A DNA stretch of 64,000 bases from Cephalotus follicularis (Eukaryota; Streptophyta; Magnoliopsida; Oxalidales; Cephalotaceae), in assembly GCA_001972305.1 (NCBI GenBank), contig BDDD01000179.1:435346-499345 (forward strand), written 5' to 3'. Position 1 is the first letter of the stretch. The number at the start of each line of letters is the position of its first letter. The translations under genes were made by a program, and so were the position numbers. Below the pieces are notes generated by a model. It worked only from the letters and a program-made list of their open reading frames with translations, searched no databases and was not told where the DNA came from. Below, in pieces: positions 46,713 through 58,608 of the stretch.

Positions 46713-49148
46713 TGTCAGGCCCGGGATTTTCATTAGGTGTAATATTGTATTTCTCGATGTAAATTATGCATTGAATTAATAAGAATAATGAATTTCCCAT
46801 CTTGTATGTTAAAGTTTGCATAAAGAGATAGAGGAAATTGTAAAATGTGTGGGAACTAGGTGGGCAACCGACTGTCCTAGGGAGGCAGTCGACTGGACCC
46901 CCTTTAGTGTAACCAGCCGACTGCTGAGGAAACAGCCGGTTGGAAATTATCGGCAGAGGCAGCCCACTGCAAGGCAAAGTAGCCGACTGCCACGGGTCAG
47001 ACAGTATAACGTGCTGCCAAACCTGGCATGAAAGAGGGAAAGCAATTTTTGGGGATTGTGTCAGTAGAGAAAGAAGGAGATGAGGGAGAGGGACGATTTT
47101 TCTCCATAAAAACACGTTTTCTCTCCTATTCCCATCAGTAATTCAAGAGATAGAGAGTTGTGAGGAAGAAAGTAGAAGAAAAGAGAGAGAGGTTGAGCCC
47201 GAATGCTCCGCCCTTGAACCGGAAGCTCGGAGACTTGAACCAGTGGGAGAGCCGGACCTGTCAAAGTCACTGGATGGACCTGGGAGCTTTGAACACCTTT
47301 GATCCAGGACTTAAATAGGTGGATTATAATTCCTAACTTGGAATTTCAAGGTAGGGTAAATTTCATAATTGTGATTTAAGTTCCATTATAATGAACGTTT
47401 ATGAATGAAATGCATGCAATAGACTGTGAAAATTAGTTTGAAATGTGTTGTTGTTGATGAATGCTATGTTTTGAATTAATTGGGTTAAGAATTGCATGTA
47501 ATTTATGTTGATTTTGTGCAATGCTCGTAGGAGCAGCCGACTGTCCAAAGAGGACAACCGACTGTTCAGTGCGAACAACCGACTGCTCGAGGGAAACAAC
47601 TGACTGTGCTAAGGAGCCAGTCGACTGTTCATGGGTTTTAATGGAGGTTTTCTCTTGCTGTATGATTAGCTGACAGCCAAGAGAAGGCAACTGACTGGTT
47701 GATGGCACAGCCAACTGTTTAGGATGACAGTCGACTGTCCATGTGTCGTTTCACCCGGATTCGCTGAGATGGCAATGCAGGGCTGAGTGGCGATGTAGAA
47801 GATACGTACTGTTCACCAAACAACCGACTATCTTGAGGAGATAGCCGACTGTTAAGCGAGCAGCCGACTGTCAAACATGAGATAGCCGACTATTGAGGGA
47901 GGCAGCCGACTGCCAAATCTGGGACAGCCGACTGTTAAAAGGAAACAGCCGACTGTCATGAAGGGGCAGCCCACTGTTGAGGGACTGACTTGCATTTTGA
48001 GCATATGTTTGCATCACATTTTGATATGAAATGAGTTGATGATTGAAATGCGAATGATTCTAAAGTGTTTTATTCATTTTAGAAATGTGTACATGATTTT
48101 ATACAAATCATTATTTGATATGAAAATGTATATTTTGATAAATGTATGTTTTCGACGGATTGAAACATGGTTTCAAAGATGCAATACATTTTAAAATAAA
48201 TGTATTATTTCCAGTATTTTATAAATTACTTGGAAACGATTAGATTAGATTAGATTAGATTGATTATGATTGATACCGTACTGGCTGGGGTGACGGAGTG
48301 TCGCCGATGGCCGGTGGCTGCATGTTTTCCTAGGGGCCAGGAGATGACTACGAACACCCAAATACAATGTTACTAGACACATAGTGAAAGTAACACTCGT
48401 TACCATGATCGATGAACATAGAGTGCGAGCATCATGAGTTGATTGATTTGACTTGCTTCGTGACCCGGGAGTCGGGGGCCAGAGTAAGGGTATGATGTCG
48501 GGGCCAGGGGATGGCGACGCTCTTCGTGCCGATTTGATTTAATTTGATTTGTCGTTTGAGACATGATTGATGATTTGATGGTTGTAGCCACTTGGCATGG
48601 TTGCACATATTGGCATACCTAGATACATACATATATATATATATATATATATGTACTGTGACATATTATGTATTGCATCACGAATGCATTCACTTCATGA
48701 CATTCATTATCATTGACCCTAAATTACACTTATGATCTAGCCGAGTGAGGATAAAGGCTAACCCCCTACTATTACAGATTGATGCAGTGACTTGGATATC
48801 GACCGTGCGCGACCGAATCAGAGGGGAGACAAAGTTTTATCTACTTGAATAAATGTTAAAACTATGCATTGAATAAATGTTTTATTTCAGATTGCTGTAC
48901 TGATGTATTAATGATGTTAATCGACTTTGATCACGCTCCGTTTGTGGGCAGTTGACAATGACTTAATAATATTAAATATTGGAATCAAGTGGTATGGGAC
49001 GCATGGTTTTGTTTACTTTTAGCTTATATTTAATGCTTCCGCAAGATGTTAATGGTATTTAAAGTTTTAAATTTATCGTATTTTGTATAAGCTGGATTTA
49101 TGTTTATTTCCATGACATGTATGTCGTTAAAGGGAACGGGGTGTGACA
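46713..49148 (+). repeat. 3' LTR of element C
   Basis: Starts TGTCAGGCCCGGG and ends AACGGGGTGTGACA. It is collinear with the 5' LTR with many substitutions and indels, such as an extra CAGCCCACTGCAAGGCAAAG segment near 46960. Palindrome clusters lie at 46868-47000 and 47535-47975, the conserved block at 48738-48782 and GCTTCCGCAA at 49035-49044. Confidence 0.93.
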
Positions 49149-49153
49149 TGGAC

Positions 49154-49769
49154 GTATGCAGATGAAACAAAAACGGGAATTACATAAGTGTCGGTTCTCT
49201 CACCTTCCGTTAGTTTGTTACTGAAAGAGAAAGCCAGAGGGTGAAAGAGAGAAGAAGGATAGAGAGAGAAAGTTCAACCTCTATTGTTGAGCAAGGGAAA
49301 GCTTAGAGCTTGGACAACAATTGTTGGAATGAACCAAGGAGTGTTCAAGCCGTACCTAGGAGCTCAAAAGGTACAGTTGAATACTAAAAGAGGTGGACTT
49401 TCAGCTTCTAACTTGAGGCCAGAGGTAGGGGGGCCATAATTGTAATTTTGAGCTTAATATTCATGCATGGACAGTGATTTTTGTGCATAGGTTTCATGTT
49501 TAATTGAACTGTTTTTGGTCACTGAAATTATGCCATGCTGTACTGGATGAGTAATATGATGTTGCATGCCGGTTTTCTATGCATGTTGGATTGCATGTTG
49601 TTGAGTTGGAGAGGTTACTGTTTGTCATGTCGTGAGGAAGAAGATGACTGATGCTCAAAAACCGTTGACGCCTTTGGGTTGTTTATATGGATACTGACGT
49701 ATTATACGTCGACGCCTAAGGTTCCTACCTTAACGCGTCGATGCCTTAAGCAATACACTAGAGTTAAAG
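49154..49769 (+). repeat. 5' LTR of element E, segment 2
   Basis: Continues the LTR after element C. It contains GTTGACGCC and ACGTCGACGCC motifs at 49665-49750. It is cut at 49769 by the solo LTR. Confidence 0.8.
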
Positions 49770-52700
49770 TGTCACACACCGTTCCCATAACAACAATAAA
49801 AGTGGTGGAAATCAACATATAAATCCGGCTTATGCAATTTACCATAAATTTAAAACTTTCCATATCCATTAAAAACTTGCGGAAGCATTTAAATATAAGC
49901 CGAATAAAATGTAACATGCATCCCATACTACATGCTACAACAATAAACATCATCAAAGTTAACTGCCCTTAAACGGAGCGTGAACAATATTCATCATTAC
50001 ATCGATTCATTTATCAGAAAGATCCATAAACGTTTCTCAAAAGCAGAAACAACATAAACTCCACTTTGCTCCACAAAGCTCAACGGTAACAATTCGCTGC
50101 ATCAACCTGAAATCAATCTGAAACTGTAGGGGGGTTAGCCTTTGTCCTCACCCGGCTAAGCCATAAACATGATTTGGGGTCAACGATAAAGAATGTTATG
50201 TAATGAATGCAACATGATGCAATACATACTATATCCCGATGCACGTATATATATATATATACCCAACCACAATGTCATAGTTCACGATGTCACAATAATC
50301 ACGGTATCACAATGCCACAATTCACGGTCTCAAACAAGTCCAAAGGACTACACAATACTCGGTTCACGGTGGGTACGAAGAGTGTCGCCAACTCCTGGCC
50401 CCAACGTCGTACTCCTGTCATCGGCCCCGACTCTGGACGGCGCGAAGCAAGTCACGATACAATGAGTTACCCAGCCAACTCCTGGCCCCTGAGTCAACCC
50501 GACCACCAGTCATCGCTGGCATCTCTGCCACGCAACTAGTACGGTCACAATCACAATCACAATCAACAATCACAGTCAACTCAATCATAATCACAGTCAT
50601 CTCGATGCTCAAAACAGTTTTTCCAAGTAAATTTATAAAACAAAGATACTTGAAAACAAACTCATTTTCACGATGTCACGGTTCTTGATTCACGATGTTA
50701 CAAAACTTAGTTCACGATGTTTACAAAACTCATTTCACGATGTTTGGAAGCCATTTTCATAGTCCTTCGAAAATATATATTTGCTTGAACATACATTTTT
50801 GTGTAAAATAATGATTTATAATGATCATGAATGCACTTCCAAACAATGATACAACAGTTCACGATTAGTTATCACGATGCACAATCAGTTCACCACAGTT
50901 CACAATCAACGATACTCAGTCACAATCACAATTCAAGATGCATACACATGCCCACAATGCAAGACAGACACAGACAATCGGCTGTCCCTCACTGACGGTC
51001 GGTTGTTTTCCTTCAACAGTCGGCTGTCCTAAACTGGCAGTCGGCTACCCACACTCGACAGTCGGCTATCATCCTTGACAGTCGACTGTTTATGCCCAAC
51101 AGTCGGCCGCTGGCCTATAGCAGTCGGCTACTCAAGCCTCTGCATGCATTTCTCAGTAACACACATGGACAGTCGACTGGCTCCCAAGCACAGTCGGCTG
51201 GATCCATTGAGTAGTCGGTTGTTCATACCGAACAGTCGACTGACGCACTCGAGCAGTCGACTGTCCTCTTGGACAGTCGGCTGGATTCTGCAGACAGTGC
51301 AGAAAAACAGCAGTAAAACAAAGCCACAACTCACAACGATCCGTTCTAACACACAATGAATCATAGCGTCGACGTTATCTCTAAGCGTCAACGTTTATCG
51401 CGAATCAGGACTCATTCTTCGTATAACAATCTATAGCGTCGACGCTTCTTTCCTAAGCGTCGACAGTTAAGCGAACCAAAACATGGTTCTTCATTCAACA
51501 CGTCTCAAATCGATCGAGTTCAAGGCATACAACACATGCAATCCGATCTACAATCATCGTAAAACACAATATGCATAACGGGTTAACTATTCATAGCAAC
51601 CCTCACACAGTCACACAATTCACAATCCACAACCCACAATCATTCCAAGACACAATATGCATGCATTTCATCAAGGAACATTCATTATAATTGAACTCAA
51701 ACCACATTTATAAAATCCCCTACCTATTACAGCAGTATCAACCGTACAGTCGAGTTGCACGTTCAATTGCCGAACCTTTTCGATAACCGTTGAACCGTAC
51801 CCGGTTCTCGCCAATTGATCAATTCCTCAATGCCAAATCCAATTGCCACTCACACACTGCACATACAACACATTTCTATTATGTTCGACAGACAAAACAT
51901 TTCCGTCGCCGAAACGCCGACCGGATTCCGACCGACACAACCAGGCGGTGAAACACCCATCAACGGGTTCCACATTGAACGGTCTACTCAAAACCGGTCA
52001 AGACTCACCGGGAATCGGCGCTGATCGCTGCGCCACGGCCGACAGCGAGTCATGACTCACTGAGTCAACTCGCCGAACCTCCACAGGTCTGATCGCCACC
52101 CAAAAATGCCACACATTCACCAGTTATACACGTCACTGCCCGTGACTCGCCAAGACTTGGCACCAAACGCGCCGTCTTAGGCGACAGTGAGTCCACTCGC
52201 TAAGTCGACTCAGTCAACTGATTCCAGCCGTTTTTGGCCGAATCACGCCTCACCAGTGGTTGAAATGGGTAGAGCGGGCCTTCTACACCATAACCCATGC
52301 CATTCGCGACGCTAACGGCGCCGGGAAATGCCGGGAGGAGGCGCAACATTGGCGGGGGGAAGAAAAAGAGAAGAAGGGGGAGGAGGTTACCGGTCGGTGG
52401 TGTGCCTGGGTTGACCGTCGTGCACTCTCTCCCTCTGCTCCTATCTCTCTCCCAATCTCTCTCTCTCTCTCTGGCGTGGGCGCGGGCGCACAGAGCGCCA
52501 GCTGCCTTTCTCTTACACGGGCGCGTGATGCGCACGTGTCCCTCTCCCCTCCTTCATTCATTTTTTGCTTCCCCCTTAGTATTTTCTGGTAAAATACTAA
52601 GGTCGGGGTCCCGATTTTTCCGCGAATCGCGACATAAATTATCCAAACGACCACCAAAATAATCGCAATAAAAATGCGAACATTTGGGCTTTATTATCGC

Positions 52701-52852
52701 GCATTAAAAATAGGCCTTATTAGCCGTTTTGGCCAGCATGATTACGGCTTAAATGCGTAATACCTTTTTATTACTCCGGGCTCTATCGATTTTATTACGA
52801 TCATACACGCACCAATTTCATAATAATTATTTATGAAATTCGGGGCATCACA
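49770..52852 (-). repeat. Solo LTR (gypsy, chromovirus type), about 3.1 kb, TSD TAAAG
   Basis: Plus strand begins TGTCACACACCG and ends GGGGCATCACA, flanked by TAAAG at 49765-49769 and 52853-52857. In minus orientation it has TTGCGGAAGC (49877-49886), the conserved CTAAC...CAG/ATTG block (50113-50160), a CAGTCGACTG-type cluster (50970-51290), GCGTCGACGC motifs (51365-51475) and a GC-rich, CpG-rich stretch with a CT run (about 51890-52560) towards its sense 5' end. It is the longest LTR here. Open frames within it are not credible genes. Confidence 0.93.
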
Positions 52853-52857
52853 TAAAG

Positions 52858-54356
52858 GTTCCATACCTTGAGCGTCGACACGTATAAGTTGGACATCGAC
52901 GCCTTCAGAATAGTGGAAATCGTTGACGCTAAGGAGTTGAGCGTCAACGCTAAGGAGTTGACCGTCAACGCTTACGGGACAAAAACATTGACGCCTAAGG
53001 ATAGACATCGACGCCTTCTTGTACTGTTTGGAAGTTTTCTTACTTAAATGACATGAAACGATCCCGATTCCCGTTAAGATGCATTAGAGAATTTGTATGC
53101 ATTGCATGTGTACTATTTACTACCTGTTTATTAACTGTTTATGAACTGTTTATGATTTCAAAATTATTATATTAATTTAGAAATGCATATATGAGTTTGA
53201 AAATCACTATGTTTGAGTAAGAAAATATATAATGGATAATAACATATTTTCGAACATACTGGGAAAGCAATTACCACAACTGAACTGTTTAAAGTATTTC
53301 TTACTTATTGAAAATACACATTTCAAGTGTTTATGACTTTTAAAAATGTCTTGAAATGAACTACCTTTTTACTGATCAAGCGATCATTTTGTAAAATGAC
53401 TTGAATTGTTACTGCACTGTATACTGTGACTACTTTGTGCTTGGTTTGTGGTTGTGTTTATGCCGTACTAGTTGCGTGGCGGGGACTGCCCATGTTGACT
53501 AGTGGTAGGGTTGACCTAGGGGCCATGAGTTGCTGGGTAACTCACTGTAGTGTACTATGGCCTACTTCGTGCTATCTAGAGGCAGGGCCGAAGTTAGGAG
53601 TGCATGTGGGGCCAGGAGTTGGTGACATTGTTTGTACTGACTGCCTGTTTGTTGGTCCCTTTGTGGACTTACTGTTTACTGTATGCTGGTCCTATATGGA
53701 CGCTACTGTGCCTGTTTGATGTAACCCTGGCTGGGTTACTATTGTACTGTTCATGCATATATTTTCAAATATATATCTCTCTGTTACTTTACTACACTAT
53801 TAACTTATATATTTTTTCATATATATATATATATATAAACTGATATTTCCACTGTACTGCATCACTGTGCATACATCTCATGACATGCATGTAATGTTAA
53901 TCCCGACTTACTCTTATGACTTAGCCGAGTGAGGACAAAGGCTAACCCCCTACTTTACAGATTGATGCAGTGGACCGGCTTTGGGGAACCAACATGGATG
54001 AAGTACAAGTTTTAATAATGTTTTACTCAGGGTTATGTCCTTTTGGGTCTTGTTAAGCTGGTTATGTATTGGATGGGTGTTGTGTACCGTACATCTGGTT
54101 TACTTGTTTTATAATGTTGCTGGATAATGTATTTTGGATCACGGTCCGTTTTGTGGGCTTTTAACTATGACAGACGTGTGTTTGGTAACGTGTAGTATGG
54201 GATGCACGTTACGTTCTTTTTAGCTTATGGGTTTTAATGCTTCCGCAACTGATATCGTGTTTGGAAAGTTTAAATTTTATGGTATTTGCATAAGCTGAAT
54301 CTTAAATGTTAATTGCCTTTACCATATCTACTGTTTACTGAAAACAGGGTGTGATA
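52858..54356 (+). repeat. 5' LTR of element E, segment 3 (sense 3' end)
   Basis: Continues the LTR after the solo LTR, first with GCGTCGACACG and GCGTCAACGC motifs (52870-53020). The conserved block is at 53921-53970 and GCTTCCGCAA at 54239-54248. It ends CAGGGTGTGATA, one base off the usual TGTGACA. Confidence 0.85.
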
Positions 54357-54359
54357 GAG

Positions 54360-54371
54360 TGGTATCAGAGC
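54360..54371 (+). promoter_or_regulatory. Primer-binding site of element E (tRNA-Met type)
   Basis: TGGTATCAGAGC, three bases after the LTR end; identical to the sites in A and B. Confidence 0.9.
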
Positions 54372-54519
54372 ATATTCCATAAATGCTTAGCTAGGATATA
54401 ATCCTCGGAAATTAACCGATTAGATAAGGAACTTATTCAAGCTAGTGAATTCCTTGGAGATTAACGTGTTATTTCCTTGAGATGGTTACTAATGACATCT
54501 TTCCATATAGGAACAAAAT

Positions 54520-55076
54520 ATGGACGGAAGGAGAAGCCACATGAGACCTCGAGCTACTGAGGATAACGTTCCTCAGGAAATGAACGAAGGAGGGGATCCG
54601 GTGGATCGTATAAATGAGTATTTCCAACAGCAGATGGCTACTAGCACGATTCATCTGTAAGAGATGAAGTGGTCATACACATATCATATAGATGACTATT
54701 TCCAGCAGTAGATAGCTGCTAATACGACTCACCTAGAGGAAATGCGGCAGTTGTGTATCCAAACTCAGTAGGTCAAACGGACTAGGCCAGCTCCGTAAAG
54801 TGGCAAGATGTTGACTCTTCAACCAAGTCATCCATGAACAGTTCTCAGCAAACGGCCACTAAGGGAACTCAGGGTCAAGGGAGTGGGGCGAGAAAGGAGA
54901 CTTGTCTCCACTATGGGCGTAAGGGCCATCAGCTATAGGAATGTTGGTTAAAGAATAAGTTATGCATGGGGTGTGGGGTAACTGGCCATGTGATGAGGGA
55001 TTGTACAAGAAATCCATCTCAACAAACTGGTAGCAGTGGAACTCCTAGTCAGGGGAGAAATACGAGAGTTGGAGGT
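54520..55076 (+). pseudogene. gag: Gag relic of element E, internally deleted, cut by copia D
   Basis: ATG at 54520 opens the same basic leader as in A, B and C (MDGRRSHMRPRATED). A phrase around the QQQM motif appears twice (54628-54660 and 54699-54740), suggesting a local duplication. The capsid core is missing: sequence jumps to a zinc-knuckle region at about 54899-55005. There the first knuckle has Tyr in place of the second Cys and a TAG inside; the second (CMGCGVTGHVMRDC) is complete. The relic ends at the copia LTR. Confidence 0.8.
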
Positions 55077-56334
55077 TGAAATAAAATATAAGCTCTTGCA
55101 AAATACAGGGATAGAAAGATTCTCTGTTTTTAGAGTGGTTCGGCTAACTCTTGCCTACGTCCACTTTTCCCAAGGGAGCTCCTTGAGATTCCACTAGCTC
55201 GAATTGATTAAGGAAGCAATTCGTTACACCTCACGGTTTTGTGATTGACCTCAACCACTAGACCTTGACCTCAAGACCTTGAGAGGATTCACTCTCCTCT
55301 TTTACAAGTGTTTGTAAGGTGATTACAAAGTAACCTCTCAGTAGGTTTGGCTTACAATAAAATACAAGAGAGAATTACAGAACGAACTTTAGAAAAAAAT
55401 AAAGCTTTGAAGCTAAGAGCACTTTGAACTTTGTATAATGTAACTTTGCTTGATTGCTTGACTTCTTATTTTCTTGGTTATTTTTGAAGCCTTGGACCCT
55501 CCTTTATATATAGCCAAACAATCCATGTATCTGTGGCTTAAATCATGGAGATTTAGATTTGAAAAACTGAAGATTTGCTGTAAACTCTATTCTGTAGCAG
55601 TTGGAGCAAAGACGTTGATGTCTTTGATAAGCGTCGATGCCTTTACCAGTTAACTAGTCGTTGCGAGCATCCAGGGTGTAATTGTTGTTGAAAGACATCG
55701 ATGTTTATAAATGGCGTCGATGTCTTTTCTGGAGTTGTCGGCAGCCTTTGAAGATATGAGCAACACATCGATGTCTTTAGTGGGCGTTGATGTCCTTTCT
55801 GGAAACATAAAAGTTATGAGAAACACATCGATATCTTTGAAAAGGGATCGATGTCTTTTGATTGGACGTCGATATCTTCATAGAATCGGATCGATGCTTT
55901 TCTTCAAAAATGACCAGTAACTTTTTGGCATAAACACATCGATGTCTTTGTAAAGGGATCGATGTCTTTGAGTTAAACAGTCGATGTTTTCTCTGAAATA
56001 GATCGATGCCTTTGAATGAAAATTGCCTGTAACTTTCTGTACTAAAGACGTCGATGTCTTCTCTGAAAGGGGTCGATGTCTTTAGTGAAAAATGACCTGT
56101 AACTTTAGGTTCTAAGGACATTGATGTCTTTGAAGAAAAGGATCGATGTCTTTCATGAATAACCACCTGTAACTCCTGGTTCTTTAAAGGCGTCGATGTC
56201 TTCCTTCAATAGCGTCGAGGTCTTTTATATAAAACTGCCTTTTTGCCTTTTATCAAGTATCTTTCACATAAAATAAACTTGTTAAAAGCAAATATGTTAT
56301 CATCAAAACTAGGATTGAGACTAAAACATCAACA
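55077..56334 (-). repeat. 3' LTR of copia D, with GACATCGATGTC array
   Basis: The sense start TGTTGATGTTTTAG at 56334 follows a polypurine tract; the sense end TTATTTCA at 55077 fits TG...CA. From about 55605 to 56225 it is filled with irregular copies of CATCGATGTCTTTG and CGTCGATGTCTT, spaced roughly 20-40 bp. The rest (55080-55600) is noncoding leader-like sequence. Confidence 0.82.
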
Positions 56335-56347
56335 ATCTCCCCCTTTT
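56335..56347 (-). promoter_or_regulatory. Polypurine tract of copia D
   Basis: Minus strand AAAAAGGGGGAGAT directly precedes the LTR start TGTTGATG. Confidence 0.85.
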
Positions 56348-56712
56348 TCACGATGACAAAAATTTATGCATAAAAGATTAAAAAAAATGATATGTATTGA
56401 AGGTAACATTTACTAATGCAAACATTTCATTTTTAAAGCTATCTCCCCCTTTTTTGGATAGCATCAAAAAGACAAATGCAAAAGTAGGCTCCCCCTTAAG
56501 AATAGAGGGATGTGACATATTACATCATAAGAACAATATAACATCAAAATTCCAAACATCATAATAACAAGAATATTAACATTTCAAACTCAGAATGTCA
56601 TACAAAACATAAACATTAGTTTTCATAAAAACAATACAAACACTTCTTCAAAGTACACACCATAACACTTGTTCAAATTATAAATTGCTCAAATTACATA
56701 ACATAAACACAA

Positions 56713-58052
56713 TCAAGATTCAGAATGAGCAGATTCATCTCCAGAAGTGTCTTCGCAGTTGTCAATCATCTTTGATTCGGCAAGCTTTTGTTCTAGACGT
56801 TTGAGACGTCTCTTGGTGACATGTATATCATAGTATATTGTGTCTTCAATCGTCTCAAAATCGGTGCGAATTAACTTGTGATCTTTCTCCAAGATATCAA
56901 GTCGAGAGTTAAGAGAATTAAACTTGCCATCGATTGACGCTTCCATTGAATCAAATCGGACATTTTGAGCATCAAAGCGAGAACTCATAAACTCAACAAG
57001 TTGATGATACTCAGAGGTAGAAGTGGAACCATGAGTATGAGAAGGAGGACAAGAAGGAGTAGCTTCTTGACCAGTTTCTTGAACTTCCCACGGAGGAATT
57101 TCGTCTTGCTCCTCTCGGTTAATTCTCTAACTTTGATCACTTTTTGGACAGTAAGTCCAATTCCCTTCTTGCTTCTTCCAACCCATTCGATTCAGAGTGC
57201 TTTTGTTGTAGGTGTCTTCCTTTTTCAATTTTGTTCCAATCTCCCCCTCAAGACGAACTTCATGGTAAAAGGAAGATTTTGGTTAAAATGCAACCAAAAG
57301 GAATGACAGATTTCTTTTGGGTAAAAGCACGGACCATTGTATGGAGCATAAGCAATGGATAGCAAAATTCGATTTTGGAAATGATGCACCACATTAAAAA
57401 TGCTTGCATCCTAGTGAGGTTTGCATATCCACCACCAGTAGGAAGTAGCTGGTGAACAATAAGATAGTGTAGGAGACGATGATCGATAGATAGTCTATTT
57501 GTGCAAAGAGCCATATTAGGATGAATATTTGGATCATTGGGTAAAGGATTGACAAAATGTCATTTGGGTGGAATCCCTCAACTTCCGGCCACTTCTTGTA
57601 TTCGAAAATATACAAGTCGGTGTGAGGAATATGAAGAATCGAGGCAAGAATACTAGCATCTAGGAAGATTCTTTTGCCTTTAACAGTTGAAGATAGGGCG
57701 AATTCTTCATGTGGACTTGAAACAATACGTAAATTCATATAAAATTCTTTGACAAGCTTAACATAAAATAAATCTTGGATTTGCACAAGAGGTAGAAGAT
57801 GCAAATTGTCCAGCCAAGAAATGAAAGCAAATTCATTTGAACAAAAGATAAATCTATGTTCGTACCTCCCATTACCCTTTTATCAACAAAAATAGCACTT
57901 CGGAGGGGAATGATTTCCTCGGATTCGGAATCCGATTCAAAAGCAGGATCAGGAGAAGGTTCTCGAATATTAAGCTTCCATTTTGAAACAGGTTTCGCTT
58001 GCTTGGAGGAACTAGCAGACCACTTTTTAACAGCATGTTTTGTCTTAGTCAT
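56713..58052 (-). pseudogene. Extra 3' gene of copia D (putative plant transposon protein, PF20167-like)
   Basis: ATG at 58052 opens MTKTKHAVKKWSASS and an acidic stretch (FESDSESEEIIPLRS). After a frame change near 57820 the core reads VKLVKEFYMNLRIVSS, VKGKRIFLDASILASILHIP, KKWPEVEGFHP and then RLLHYLIVHQLLPTGG, MWCIISKIEF, PFGCILTKIF. This is the pattern of the plant family annotated as putative plant transposon protein. A coiled-coil-like C-terminus follows (LNSRLDILEKDHKL...RRLKRLEQKLAES) ending in an acidic tail at 56713. At least two frame changes break it. It lies where SIRE elements carry an envelope-like gene. Its role is unknown. Confidence 0.65.
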
Positions 58053-58139
58053 TTTGTCGAACAGTTGGAGTGCACAACACAAAATATTAAAACTGGAAGA
58101 AAACAGAGATTGGAAGACAGACACTGAACTTAGATGACC

Positions 58140-58608
58140 AGAAAAGGAGGAGTAGGGAACGTATTTTAAATACTAGAAAGATTTTTAGAAGAAAAAAATT
58201 GCATAGAAATCGTCGTAGAAGTGTAAAAGAGAGATATAAAAGTGGTCGATGTGTTTTTATGAATAAGTCGATGACTGATAGAAAGACGTCGAGGTGATTT
58301 AAAAGGCGTCGACGTGTTCTTTTAAAAACTTAATGAAAAGCATCGATGTGGAATAGAAGAAAATGATGCGTTTTGAAAAACATCGACATATTTTTAAAGA
58401 GATCGACGTGTTTTGTAAAAACTAAATAACATCGACGGTTTACAAAGAGGTCAACGTGTTTTGTAAAAATTGCATCAAAGTGATTGAAAAGAAGTCGATG
58501 TATTTTTGACATAAATAGAACAACTAACAGAAAAACATACAAAAACAAAAAATCAAATTCAAACAAACAATCAATCAAGCAAACATTCAATTGAAAACAC
58601 AAAAACAT
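58140..58608 (-). other. Spacer between copia D RNase H and the extra gene, with TCGA motifs
   Basis: Noncoding. It carries about ten GTCGATGTG / CATCGACGTG-like motifs between 58210 and 58505, often followed by TTTT, the same motif class that fills the LTR of this element. No gene is seen. Confidence 0.55.

Larger units (their letters stand above)
39507..49148 (+). mobile_element. Gypsy element C: complete Tekay/Del-like chromovirus, TSD TGGAC
   Basis: A 9.6-kb element with both LTRs (39507-41911, 46713-49148), a primer site and a full gag-pol relic ending in a chromodomain-like tail. TGGAC is repeated exactly at 39502-39506 and 49149-49153. The order gag, protease, reverse transcriptase, RNase H, integrase, chromodomain is that of plant chromoviruses. 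The LTRs show many substitutions and some indels between them, so the insertion is not recent. Stops, two frameshifts and two catalytic changes make it non-autonomous now. Confidence 0.95.
38920..55076 (+). mobile_element. Gypsy element E, 5' part (LTR and gag), heavily interrupted
   Basis: Inserted in the CACTA-2 transposase. Its 5' LTR runs 38920-39506, 49154-49769 and 52858-54356, about 2.7 kb once the two insertions are removed. A primer site follows at 54360 and a gag relic at 54520-55076, where copia D breaks in. The rest should continue to the right of the copia, off the window. Confidence 0.85.

Noticed and set aside
48626..48652. TA repeat run in the 3' LTR of C (also 53818-53837, 50229-50244)
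   Set aside because: Simple TATATA microsatellites at the same LTR position in several copies; they may include a TATA box, but nothing singles one out.
52200..52662. Several overlapping open frames of 110-124 codons on both strands
   Set aside because: They lie in a GC-rich, low-stop stretch of a solo LTR, overlap each other in opposite directions and show no domain.
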